Below, piece after piece: positions 1 through 18,100 of a stretch of DNA of 64,000 nt. The stretch is from Patagioenas fasciata (lineage: Eukaryota > Chordata > Aves > Columbiformes > Columbidae): contig NC_092525.1 in the NCBI RefSeq assembly GCF_037038585.1, positions 21,534,867 through 21,598,866 on the forward strand, given 5' to 3'. The notes beneath the pieces were generated by a model, which worked only from the letters and a program-made list of their open reading frames with translations, ran no database searches and was not told the origin of the DNA. Position 1 is the first letter of the stretch, and each line of letters begins with the position of its first letter. The translations under genes and the position numbers were made by a program.

Positions 1-1209
1 TAAAATGGATATATAGCATGTCAGACCTCACAGCCTCCCCAAGATACTTATTACAAAGGAACTCAAAAAGCACTAAACATGATAATCTGCAAGGTTTTTT
101 TCCCAGGACAGTGGTTCAGAGTTGTCTTAATACTGTTTGGTGAACCTATTGGACTTCATTTTTTTCAGCGGTGTTCGTTTGAGCTGAGCTGAGTAGAAGC
201 TGCAGACTTTTCAGTCATGCATTGCAGGCTTTCATGCTTTCCATGTATTTCTGCCATTTCTTGTCCAAACAGAACACTTGTTATATATTATTATTGATTA
301 AACTGATGTTACAGAAGCCACTGGCAAAAAGTATTTATACAGTTCCTTACAAATTAACAGAGTACGTGCCCACAAGTGTTAGCATCTGTTTGCAAGCCCT
401 CAATTAAAGAGAATCTGCACGATTTTTAAGCATGTCTGTGGCCATGCTAAATTATCTGAAATCTGTTCAAGATCTTCCTTCTGGCTGGGCTTATCTTCAA
501 AAACTGCTGCTAACATAGATCCACATCCTAAAGAATCTAATGAAGGGGGTATGTTCTTTCAGATACTGTGTATCTCTTTTCCAAATGTCCATCCTATTTT
601 CTACATAAATATGTATATATCTATATATAATTAGAAAAGCGGAGTTAGAGAAGGATGTAATGCTTCCCATGGGGATTGAGACTGCAGCTTAATGATTAAT
701 TCCACGGTCTACGGAGATCTCAGTGGGAGGCAGCAGACAAAGTACAAAACAAATTCTATTTTTTCTGCTTTATTTCCAGCCACTTTGAATCTGGAAAAAA
801 CCCACCGTGTGTTTTCTGGGCTTTAGGCTGGTGAAGGGAGCTGGTGTGGGACTTTGTGTACGTACAGGGAATGACAGCCAACAGTTGTGAGTCACTGCAC
901 GCTGTTCTGATTCTGGGTCTTCTCTCCCTAAAATAAATTATCTTGCCTTTCAGTGAAGAGGTATTTCCAGGTGGAGCCAGCTTTTGCAAGAGGTTCCTGA
1001 ACTTAGTGGCATGAAGGGGTGTTGTAGCCAGGATTATAAATACAGCTTGTTTTTGAAAATCCTGAAGTTTTTCCATCAAGTGAACACTGATAGCCTGGCC
1101 TGCCATGTTGTGCACTCTCACACCAGCTGCCTGTCCCTGTGCCCTCAGCAGCCTCTTCTCGTTTATCCTCTTGCCAAAGCCAACCCAGCTGCACGGTGGA
1201 TTTACTGAC
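1..1209 (-). other. DIO1: DIO1 intron 1, 3'-ward part
   Basis: No deiodinase exon 2 (the FGSCT-Sec-PSF region) was found on the minus strand here, so this is taken as intron running off the left edge. It is AT-rich, with a short TATATA tract near 610-630. Open frames of 61-121 codons in this stretch resemble no protein I know. Confidence 0.6.
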
Positions 1210-1540
1210 CTTGCATGAAATCAGAGAGGTATCTAGCTTCTCCATTGAGAGTCATCACTGGTGTGTTGGGAGCAGGATGTCCTTCGTAGGCTTCGTCCTC
1301 CAGCCTCTTCCACTTCACCTTCAGCACGAAGAGCAGATACTTGAAGCTGAAAAAAGTCGGACCCCAGTTTTCGTAGCTAAACTTTGGATTCTCATTCATT
1401 CTGCTCTTTTCGCCTAGTTTTAGGATGTATCTTTTCATGGCCTTAGGGAACAGGATCATCAGCGTTTTGCCAATGATGGTGCTTGTAGTTACATGCAGAA
1501 GAATCAGGAATTTTTGTAGGAAAACCCTGACTCTGAACAT
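1210..1540 (-). CDS. DIO1: DIO1 coding exon 1 (type 1 iodothyronine deiodinase), partial gene
   Basis: Type 1 deiodinase is a selenoprotein that removes iodine from thyroxine to give active T3; it is anchored by an N-terminal membrane segment. The exon encodes 110 residues from the ATG at 1540-1538 and ends in phase 1 at a good donor (AAG|GTCAGT, GT at 1209-1208). It shows the hydrophobic anchor (about residues 7-32, FLILLHV..TLMILFP), then RYILKLGEKSRM, FSYENWGPTFFS, the LLFVLKVKWKRLED stretch, and ends SDFMQG. These match deiodinase 1 and look closest to the chicken protein as I remember it. The next exon, carrying the catalytic selenocysteine motif, is not in the window. The reading frame is open upstream to an ATG at 1669, but that extension resembles nothing in the family, so the inner ATG (G at -3) was chosen. 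The orientation, opposite to YIPF1, matches the human locus. Confidence 0.9.
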
Positions 1541-2209
1541 TGCGGTGGAGGAGGTCTGAGCGCTTCTGACGGGAACGCAGAGCGGCGGCAGGGGCAAAGG
1601 TAGAGAGTGAGGGGGAGGAAAAATGTCCACGTGTTTGAGCAAATTCCTGCTTGTCTCGTGCACTATCACCTTTCTGTGAACTTCAGCATCTGCGAGAGCA
1701 AGGACCCTGCCAGCTGTGCTACCTCTACCCGCACCGAAGGTGTTAATTACAGTGACCGTAGATTTTCAGTGCTAACTGCACAGCTACAAGGCTTATTCAC
1801 AAATATGTGGTGTATTTTACTAATGGAAGGAGCTGAATTGGCATATTTTCCCTGAGCCATAGACTAAAAGGTAAGAACTACATTAGCGGTACCCGAGGGT
1901 CTGATCCTGCACACACAGGGCTCAGGGCTGCACGTTTTCGTACAAAACTGTTGGCGTTGACACTGGACCTTTGGATTGATGCAGCCATTTGCATTGTGTG
2001 TGTCCCGTTCCTACAGCTCTGCATCTTTCAGTGCTCTGCTCCACACCCATAGTTGTCACTTTGGGCTGGAAGGATACCCCAAAATATATATGCTCCAATA
2101 TGTAGGTATATATATATATGAAAAATCAATATATAAAATATACATTCATGATAGACTATGAAAACCTGTATCTATATATATAATGTAAATGTGTTATGTA
2201 TGTATATAT
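1541..2209. other. Intergenic DNA between divergent DIO1 and YIPF1
   Basis: About 670 bases upstream of the DIO1 start. It presumably holds the DIO1 5' UTR and promoter (minus strand), but I see no clear TATA box or other defining site. An E-box (CACGTG) lies at about 1628. The part from 2080 to 2210 is a TA-rich simple sequence with many TATATA units, just before the GC-rich YIPF1 promoter. Confidence 0.55.
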
Positions 2210-2210
2210 G
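2085..2210. repeat. TA-rich simple sequence
   Basis: Repeated TATATA and TATG units with ATA-rich spacers. It forms an abrupt AT-rich to GC-rich boundary with the CpG island starting at about 2210. Confidence 0.75.
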
Positions 2211-2620
2211 GAGCGGCCGTTGCCCGTTCCTGGAACCCCTGCCCCACGCAGCTCAGGACGCTGGGGCGGCGCAGCCCCAGGGCCTCCCCTGGCGCCGCGG
2301 GCCCTTTAAGAGGGCGGGCAGAGGCGGACGAGGAACCGCCTCGTGGCCTCTGATTGGCTGGCGCGATAAGTGTCGCCCGTATGATTCTGAGGGCGGGGGA
2401 GGAGAGGGGAGTAGGGGAGCAGGGGAGCCACTGATTGGCTGTCGCCGCGCAGCGCCTGCGGTCCCTTTAAGGGAGCGAAGCGGCCACTACCGGGAGCGGT
2501 TGGGCTGTGGAGCCCGGAGGTTCTGGAGCTTCTCTGGGCCTGAGGCAGCTGGGACGGACCAGCCGGTCTGTGTCAGGAGGGTCAAGGCCTTGGGGACGTG
2601 CTCCTCGACCCATTGGGTGA

Positions 2621-8485
<5,865 letters not shown>

Positions 8486-8730
8486 TTGCATTTTAGATTC
8501 TTTTTTCACTGAAGAACATGGGAACTGCAAGAACAGGGGTAGGTCTTTGTAGAAGAAAGGACAGTGATGTCCCATTGGAGACTGACTGGTTCCATCAGGA
8601 GAATGAACTGTTGATCCCTAATCCTTTGCAGCTGTTTTTATTTTTTAAATTTCGTCTATGTTCACCACACTATTTTGCTTCTGAATAAAGTATTCTGAAA
8701 GTGATCTGAGATTTTTTTGTTTTGTGCATG
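8486..8730 (+). promoter_or_regulatory. YIPF1: YIPF1 3' UTR and poly(A) signal
   Basis: AATAAA at 8684-8689, with a T/GT-rich downstream stretch at about 8711-8727. Cleavage probably falls near 8700-8710. No other AATAAA occurs between the proposed stop and this point. Confidence 0.75.
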
Positions 8731-8839
8731 AAACGTCCAATTCTCTTTCAAGGCTGCCGAGGGGGTTTGACAAGAGCTGTGAAGCCAGTGGGAAGTCAGG
8801 ATTGTTTCGGGTTACAGTTGAACCACCTCTGTGCAGTCC

Positions 8840-9144
8840 CCGAGCCCAGACCCCCCCCAAGGCCGCTCCCGCGTTCTTCCCCCTCAGCAACGCTGGCCCT
8901 CCCGTCGGGCTGTGTCACGTCTCTCAGCCGCTGTGGTGGGGCCGGAGCCCGCGGGCTGTTCAGGGCTGCCCTCAGGCCGCCATGGCGAGGCGCGGGGCAC
9001 GCCGGGTCTTGTAGTCACTCCACTCAGGGGGGCGGGGCAAGTGTGTCTGGCGCTCCTCCTATTGGCTACTGACCGCCCGGCGGAAGTAGCGTGAGGCCGG
9101 CGGAGGTGGCCGGCGGGCGGCGGAGACTTTGAACGGCGGCGGCC
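8840..9144 (+). promoter_or_regulatory. NDC1: NDC1 CpG-island promoter
   Basis: CpG-rich sequence ending at the NDC1 start. Sites visible: GCCGGGTCTTGTAGT at 9001 (inverse of a ZNF143/SBS-type ACTACAA..CCC), an inverted CCAAT box (ATTGG at 9061), an ETS-type CGGAAGT at 9081, and GCCGCCATGGCG near 8977 (YY1-like). No TATA box. The island continues into exon 2 at about 9390. Confidence 0.75.
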
Positions 9145-9189
9145 ATGGAGGCGGCGGGGGCGGCCCCGCAGCGGGCGCTGCTCCGCCAG
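9145..9189 (+). CDS. NDC1: NDC1 coding exon 1
   Basis: [15 protein letters not shown], donor CAG|GTGAGT, phase 0. The first residues differ from human, as usual for this end. The following intron is only 79 bases. Confidence 0.93.
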
Positions 9190-12100
9190 GTGAGTGCGGG
9201 GCCTTTTGGAGGCGGCAGGTACCAGTTCTCCCCGTCGCCCGCGGCCCCTCACGCTGCGCTTCCCGCAGGTGCTGGGCTGGAGGGTGGCGGCCGCCGTGGC
9301 CTGGTCCGTGCTGCTGCTGCCCGTCTGCACTGCGGCCTTCGTCGTGCTGAGCGGCCTGGACCCCTTCCACCCGCTGCGCTGGATCTCCAGTAGGTGCTCC
9401 GGCCTTCCCCCCGCGATCACGGCAGAGATTTAAGTGCTTTGTTACATCAAGTGACTCGATATTCATACTTAGTTCCGTTTATAACCTGACAAGTTGTTAC
9501 TTTAAAAGGTGTATTTTGATTTTTTTTCTTTTTTTTTTTGGTAATTTTACAGTCACGTGTTTGTATTTGGGGTTTTTTCCCTACCTGTGGCTTTGGGGTT
9601 CGTTTCAGATAATGGGAACTGACTATGGCATTGAATTAGGGTTCTGCTTTGTGTGTTTCTGAATGGTCTTCAGGCTTTGAAATTTAAGTTTTCCTCTTGC
9701 TTATAACTGTAATAGCCATAATGCCCTCAGACACATGGCGTGAACTGTGGAGTTGTCCTGTGCAGTGACGGGAGTTGGGCTTGATGATCCTGGTGGGTCC
9801 CTTCCAACTCAGGACGTTCTTATGACTCTATGAATGCTCCCTAGGTAGAAATAACTGTTGCAAGTTCATGCAAGTGTATCCTTCAGGGAAAAAATTAGGT
9901 TAAGTGGGTTAGTTGTCTGCCACTTGTCACTGTCCTAGTGTCTGAGCACTTGAACACGCTTCCACTTTCTGCCCTGTGCAGCTGCTGTTTGCATAACGAG
10001 CTCAAGTTTCCTCTGACTTTGGTGCATTGAATCACAAGTGAAGTTCCTGAAACAGCTGCTCTGCGTGGTGAGAATAACTTCCCTTCAAGTGCACACACAG
10101 AAAATTGAGAGATGTTTGAATGGAAGCTTGATACCTGTGATTGTGTAGCTGGGCAGAGAGACTTGATTTCTTTCCCCCTTTGAAAATATAAAAGCCCAAA
10201 AGAATCAATTGAAAGCAATTCACTCCATAAGGAATTTTTTACTTTTTAAGTGTAACTGTATGGTTACAGCTTTCCTTAAGTGAAAGGAAGCTGTGTTAGT
10301 TCAGCCATAGTGTAATTGTTCAAATCACTTGTAAGAAAACCAATTATAAGGGTGCAAAGTATTGTCTGTGAAATTTAAAAAAGCTTTTACGCAGAAAAGT
10401 TGTGCAGCTGAGGCGATCCAGTGTGAGATTACAAAGTCCATTGAACGCAATTCCTCTTTATGCACTTAGTGGATTATTGTGAGCTGCTTAAGTGTTCTTT
10501 TCCGTTACTTAATGTGTCACCGTTGTGCAGTCTTGAAGCAATAATATTATTTTTTTTATTTTAGATTCTTTGAATGATTTATATACTTCCTATGTCATCT
10601 TTTGTATCCTCCTTATGTCTGTGGTGATACTAGTAATAAGCATCTTCAACGCCGAATTTTATGCAGGTGAGTTATGTGAATTGCTGTGATACTTGAATTA
10701 AATAGGAAGACCATTTAAAGAGATTTGTATTTACATTCAGTGTACTGAACATTGATAGATTTTCTTCTAAATTAACATAGACAATACACAAAACTTGTTT
10801 TCAAGGAAATCACTCCAGGTTCCTGCTTACCTCGTGGCTGAGATGCTCTTAGCTGAGCCGCTTCATTGATTTCTTGATCACTCTGTGACTGATTCCAACT
10901 GTGAAAAGTTCTTTGGTGACAATGTTTTTTTTTTTTTTTTCTAATGGAGGATTTTGTTAATAAGAAATGAACTTTCACTTTTGGCTTTTATTTACAGTTG
11001 TGCCATCAATACCATGCTCTCGATTAGCACTGATAGGAAAAATATTTCACCCTCAGCAAGTTATCCATTCAGTTGTCCATGCTGTAATGGGAATGTTGGT
11101 TGCTTGGTGCGCTGCAGTTATGACAAAAGGGAAGTTCCAGTTTCTTGCTGTGCCCTGCATGCCTTTAGAAAGGTAATTATTTGTGTGTATTAAAGATAAA
11201 TTATGCAAATAACTTCTGTTGCTAAATTTATTTACTGATGGCTTCTTTCAAACAAAAAACCTAAAATCTGAGTACTATTAAAAAAAAAAAAAAGTTGATA
11301 TCCTTTATTAAAGGATAGGAAATACCCTCAAATACCCTCCTTTTTAAATGTTACGATTCACAGAGAAATAACTGGGCCAGAAAAACTAGATTGCCAGAAT
11401 TCTTAATGGCAAGTTGAATTATGGCAAATTGGTTGTCACTTGAAATAAGTCTTGGTCTTCTGGTTAATGTGACACACTTCATAAATAGTGGAAGCATCCT
11501 CTTGCATAAATCACAAAAATAGGTGGTGGGACTCCTACTTTAGAAAAACTTACTGAGAAATCATAATGTGTACTGATCAGGAAAGTAAAATCAAGCTTTT
11601 GATTTGAACCTCCTAAGGCTAGAATGACTTTTTTTTTTTTTTTTTTAACTTAGAATTAATTCTAAGCTTTCTATTTTAGCCTAGATGATGCTGTTCCTCC
11701 GATGTGCCTAAATGAATATCACCTCTTTTTTCTACTCTGTGGAGCTTTCATGGGATACAGTTATAGTCTTTCGTATCTTATTAATAATATGAATTATTTG
11801 CCATTTCCAATCATACAGGTAAGTGGTTTAAACAACTTTGCAGATAGACATGTCTAAGTAAACAAAAAAAAGTGCCTTGATTGTTTGTATTTTTGAATAT
11901 GTCAGTAGCAGCTGTCTGTTGGCAGGCTTTCTTTAGTAGACGAAGTGTACAATCTGCTTTAAATGCCCGGAGAGTTCATCTTCCTCCTTCCTGCTTTGAA
12001 ATGAACACAGAAATCTGGGATGCTCTGACTATACAATTTATGCTCCACTGATGCATATTAAAAGCCGACTGAGCTGGGCTGTTGCAGGAAATGAACTGTA

Positions 12101-15100
12101 TAAACTGAATATTAACCTTAGGAACTGACAACAAGGGTCACCTAAAAGCTGAGAAACCTGAGAAGAAGCATATTATCAGTTGTAACTGGGTACCAGGTAA
12201 TTTAAAGTCTAAATAGCACATTAAATCTTGTGTAAAGCTCAACATCCAAAGCCTGTTCATGTGTGTAGTGCTATGAAAACTGAAATTCTGTCAGTTCCCC
12301 TGGAGGGGACTCCAGCAGTTCTACAGAAATCTGTACCAATGGCGGGGGACGGCTCGTGAAATATCGTCTTGCAAATATTTCGTGTGTTGCTGTAGCCTCA
12401 CAGTAACCATTAGCTTTGTCTGATTCCCAGATTTATAAAGTCCAACCAATTTGGCAAAAGGTAACTTTAGCCAAAATTATTTGTATTAGTGGAAAACATT
12501 TTAAGTCATGACCATTCAGTTTGTCAGCAAACCAAGCATCATTTTGGCAATGCTGTAGTTATAGTATATTTAAAAATTCTATTATTTGAATACTGTTAAT
12601 TCCTCCTTCCCCCATTTTTTTTTAATGCAATTTAGTCAAGTAAAAGATTAAATAATTTTGGTTTCATTTGCATGTAGTGTCACATGGGTCACTTTGGTTA
12701 TTTGGAAAGATATGCAATTTGTTTGAACGGAGAAGGGTGTCAGTTTTACACTGATTTTGCGGCCTGGAGGATTATTGACCCTGTAACACATGCTTGTCTG
12801 AATTTTCCGTATTTTAATAGAACACTTCTAATCTAAATGAAATCTAGAAGATTAAATATGCCTTTTTTGTTGTTTATTTTGCATTAGACAGCATTCTAGT
12901 TTGTTCCCCTGTCTATAGTCAATTTACCCCACCCTCCATTTTTGTACTGTCACAAGTAGGAAGAGGGATGAGAACTACAGGTGATTATGAAATGACAGAA
13001 AAAATAGTAGCTGTAACACTTTGGAATTACCTTAAACTATTTTCTTTTTAATTCGTCTAGACTTCAGGTTTTCAAGTACCTTTTTTTTTTCTTTTCCATT
13101 TTATTAATTTGTTCTTGAATGTGGAATACTAAACTATTTTTGTTTTTAGCAATACAAGTACTTGCGTTTCAGAAGATCTTTGCCTCTCCTGGTTAAACAC
13201 AGTTGTGTGGAGTCAGTGTATTTTGTTAGAAACTTCTGTGCCACGTATTACTTTTTTGGTAAGGGTTCCTGAAATTCTCCTTTTTTAATTCCTGTATTTT
13301 GAAAACTATCTTTAATCAGCCTGTTATGCTATTTTTCAGCCTTCCAGGCAACTTACGTAGACTTGTTTAAACAAATAAAGAGATCTCACACCTCTCTAAA
13401 ACAGTAAGAAAAGGTACAAGGTTTGTACAGTGATATTTATATGGTATTTATGTGATGGCAATTCTTACAGCCTCACAGAAGCTCATTTGGCGTGTGAGAA
13501 ATGTCTTTTCTCCAAAGGATGAACATCTTCTATAGGAATTTATTGTCTAGCTGGTAACATTCTAAGAAGATGACAGGATTCTAAAGAGAAGGGAGTGGGG
13601 AATAATAGTTTCTAACTTGGTCTGTATTAAATATTCCCAAATACTTTTAACATGGATAAACATCTCATGCCTTGGACTGTTCCTTCCATTGCCTGGTATT
13701 GGAAATAAAATGTCATGGAGCTGTATTTGACACACCAGCAGTGGACATGACTTCACCATATGTAATGTTGCTATATTTTCACTGTTTTTAAAGTAAAAAT
13801 TAGCACTTTGGCTTGATTTGCAAGTGTCCTTTATATTATTTGGAGAAAGCTTGGGGGACAAAGGCAGTATGGTTCCCTACCATAGGAAAATGAAGTTTGG
13901 CCTTTAAAACTATGGTAAAATGAAAATCTGTGCTGATGGAGGTGATTGCACTGAACTTCCTGAAAATCAGAATTTTTTTATCGTTATGGTTGTAGTTATC
14001 CTCCTAAATGATGTCAAAATATGCCAGAATTATTTCCACTTCCTTTGCATTAGGGGATAAATTAGAAGTGTGGTGGTTCTATATCAGTTTCCATTAAGTC
14101 TTTAAAAGCACACTCTGCTGCCTGAGCTGTAGTGAAAATGAACATTAAATGACTGTTAACCCTCTTTTGTAAGTGATGAAGCACAAATGACTCAATGCTG
14201 AGAAGCTGGCAATAAAATATAAGGTTTACATCTCTCAGTGTGTAGTTGCTGGCCCAAAGCCTTTTCTTCATTCTCCTGTTTATATTTCTTAAAAAATAAA
14301 ACAAAAGCAGAAAAACCCCAACAACAACAAAAAATGAAAGACAAAACAGACGCAGGTTGTTTCCCAGTGTATGTATGTTACAAGACCAGTCTCCTCTCTA
14401 TACATGCATTGTACTTTTGTCATCTTTTTGGTCTATTATGATGTGTTTTGCAGTGTCGTATTTTTCAGTGTTTCTTTTTTATCCTCTAGGTTATATCCCA
14501 AAGATGTGGATAAGCACCACGATGGATCTTCATCCAGACAGGTGGGTTGTGCTGAAACCTCACACGAGAATATTGCCAACAGCTCCCCGAGCTGCAGGAG
14601 TCCAGTTTAGCCAGTGGTTCTTTGGTTCCTCACCTCCCACACAGAACGTGGGGAGCATTGGGTTCTTCTGAAATGGATCCAAACAGACCCAGCCTCCCCT
14701 TGTAGACAGTCATTGAGAAATCCTCTCAGTTTCCTTCATCTCTCTAAGTCCTGAAAGTATTAGACTGATCTCTCCAAATCACATATGTGAGTTTTCTGTG
14801 TTTAGGGGGAGGCATATCTTTGGTTTTATATGTCTGCCATTTGTTTTTAAATAGGGAAATGGAAGCCTTAATACCTTAATTGACTAAAACGATATTTCGT
14901 ATTTCTTTTCCTAAATTTCGTTATTTATTTTTCTTCACTTCATCACAATTACTGAAAAATTAAAGAAATGGTATCTCAAACATATTTAAGAAACTGGTTT
15001 TGCAAAAAATGCAATTTTATTCTTAAAATTTTTACTACTGTAACAGCTTGCTATAGACATTTTTCATAATAATACTACTTATGTCTTCCTTATTTTTTTG

Positions 15101-18100
15101 ATTTGCAGTAAATTGCATCCTCTTGACACCCTGACTGGCTTATTGGATCTCTCCTTGTTTTACCATGCCTGGTTATGTGGTGTATTTCTTCTGATTACCT
15201 GGTACATTGCATGGTCACTCTTCAGAATCTATGCTACAGAGGTTAGTACTCAGTGGTGGTGCTAAAGGTGTAACATCAGTGTTTCATAGATAATTCTTAC
15301 TTTTCAAAAGCAGTTTTACTAGGAAGTAACTGACTATGAATTCTTGAATTTTCAAAGCCTAACATCACAGATAATAGGCCTGGGCATTAACTGACCCTAC
15401 AGTTTCCCTATAGCACAAACCAACGCTGTTTACAAAATTAACAGATTTACAGCAATGTTCCTTTTCTTACTCCTCTACTTCTGTTTCCATGTCCCCCTTC
15501 TCCTCTTCATGTTTGTTGCTAAATCCTTGCAGATGCTGTTGGGGCCACCATAACACAGAACCACATTGTATTTCTTGGCATCTGTACCATGTTCATTGAC
15601 CTCATCTGGCGTAAAGACAGATGAGCCATTGCAGGGCCTGTTTGTGTCTGGCAGAATTTACTAATTTGGTGTCTGTATGTGTTTCCAAGCAATGATTTTG
15701 GATTTGAGTATGAGACTAGCTGAAGACTTGTGACAAACAGCTACAGGTTACATGGGAAGAAAACTGTATAGCTCCCAATCTGACTTCACAATAGGAAAGA
15801 GAACAAAATACTGTAAATTTTCTGTAAGCTGAGTTCTAGAAATCTCAAACTTAAGCAAACCATCAAAGTACACAGTTCTCCAAAGCTGAGACATGTTAAT
15901 TTAATTCAGGCTGCAGTATTAATATGGACTTCAAGCAATCTTAAGAATTAAGACACTTGTGCTTTTTCCTTCAATTGTAAAGTCACAAATTGATATGGCT
16001 AAAAAAGGCTGTTTAAATATGTAATGAATTGTATTAGAATAAATGTGAGACCATGATTGAAGAGGAAAAAAGTGTCTTGCCAACAAAGAATTTGGGAAGA
16101 CTTGATCTTTGTTGACTAATCCAGATATTTCTTGTAAGAATGGAGGAAAATGGTTTTTCATCTAACCCGATGGTTTTTTCATTTTTAAAACACTACTAGA
16201 CTGCAGATTAGTAGGAAAAAAAATGAGGTTTAAATCCTGGCAAAACACTCTTAGGGGATGAAATGGCATAGAGTGCTTGTTGGAGTGTTAGCTTTAATTA
16301 AAAAGGTCTAGGTGTTGTGGCTGCGTGGAGAAAAGGTTGACAATGAATCAAGGGTAACTGATGTAATGATGCATCAGAATCTACCAACAGCAGCTCTGAG
16401 GTGGGAACAACCTTTTTCAAAGGATAATATTAATACCTGAAGCACTAGTGAACACTGTGTGTCAAGGTCTGTAATTATTGTACTGCTTATAAAGCTATGG
16501 AAGGCAAACGTCCAGCTCTGAAGGTATAAAATGGACCTTGCCCTTTTGACTGTTGAACAGAAGATTGGTTTATCCACATAATTATTTTTTAATGAGCTAC
16601 AAAACTTCCAAAGCTGTTGGTAAATATGTGTATAGTGTTAGTAGCTGGTACTAAATCTTTTATTATTTGGTAAAAGAACCCCGAGTTCTTCACCGGAGTG
16701 GCTAAAGATGGACATTACAGTTTCGATTTCTGTCTTGTTTCTGGATGGTGTTGCTAGGCTTTTCCCTGGGTATGTGATTAGAGGAATTTATTTTCATAAT
16801 GATAGGATGCCCCAGCTGTGAATTATATGGGTACATGGAAGGCATTTGAAGAAGTAAAGCCTTTTTTGTTTCTGTGTTAGAAATTCCAAGCCTGCTTAGA
16901 GTAACTTCAAGTGATGGGGTATGTGCTTTTGTAGTTCATCATTCATTTGACAAGTAACAGCTCAGGTGAAGTCTTTCATAAGGTTTTATAGTATTTTGCT
17001 CTGTATAACACAACTTCTGATGTTTGTATTTAGACACATCATTTTCCTATCCAGCCAACTTTTGCTGAGGAGACAGACCAGTGCCTGCCTAAAATTTTAA
17101 ACAGCAACCCTCCCCTCATTATAAAGGTAATTGAATTCTCACCATCTTACCAGCCAGGTGTGTGCTGAGGAGGTGTTTCTCAAAGCCTGCAATCAGATCC
17201 TCAAGGTTCCGGTTATTTTAGCTGAGGTGATAGTTCTTTAAAAAGCTGCTTCAGAGAACTGGAAGAGGCAGTTATGCTTCATGGTGAAAATTTGTTGAGT
17301 GGTGACATCTGCTGGTGCTCAGCACAGTGTTACTTTGAGCTGAAAATAGACTCATTTAGTTCGAGGTAAGATCTATTTGTCTGCAGCATATTAGTCTGGA
17401 CTCTGCAAAAGCAACAGGTTAGTGACACTCATTTTTTTTTAACTCATTCAAGTCTTGTCAGATAAGCAAGTGTTTTATCAAACCTTTGTACACTATTAAC
17501 GCTTTGGCCCCTGCCGCTTATATTTGAGTTCTTATCTGTGTGTTCTCTCTTGAACTTAAATTGTTTCCATATACATGTTGGAAGTTGAATTTCTTTTTTA
17601 AAAAATACAATAGTAAAAAGCTACTTAAAATCTGTGAGAAGAGTAATTTTGGTCTTACTATGGTAATCATTAATGGGATTTACTGATTATAATACTTAGA
17701 AATTGGAGACCCCATAGAATTATTATGTAAATACAGTTAAGAATAGTCTCCTGCACGTGCAAAATCCACATTTACTGACTTTACACTTCTCTGATAGGGC
17801 TGGAGATATAACAGGCTGCAATCCATTTGAATCCTTTTTTAAGCTTTGCTACATTCTCAAAGGATGGGTGGGGAAGAGTTGAGCACAGCACAGTTAGAGG
17901 TAGATGAAGTCTGATTTGTAATCTCAGTTGTTACTAAAGTGTCTAATTTATAATTGGGTCTTGTATAGTTTGAGAAATCTGGTTATTTTTGGTTTGCCGC
18001 ATTGAACTACTGAATCGCATGAAGCAGCAGTATTAGGTCCAGTACCGTATGGCATACTGCGTAGTTGAGCTCTGGCTTGCAAGAAGAATTCTTTCCTTAG

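Noticed and set aside
1541-1669. 43-residue N-terminal extension of DIO1 from the ATG at 1669
   Set aside because: Pro/Leu-rich and unlike any deiodinase; the inner ATG gives the expected length and membrane anchor.
8884-9466. Minus-strand open frames of 178 and 135 codons over the NDC1 promoter and exons 1-2
   Set aside because: Antisense shadows of GC-rich promoter and coding sequence; low-complexity Arg/Pro/Ala composition.
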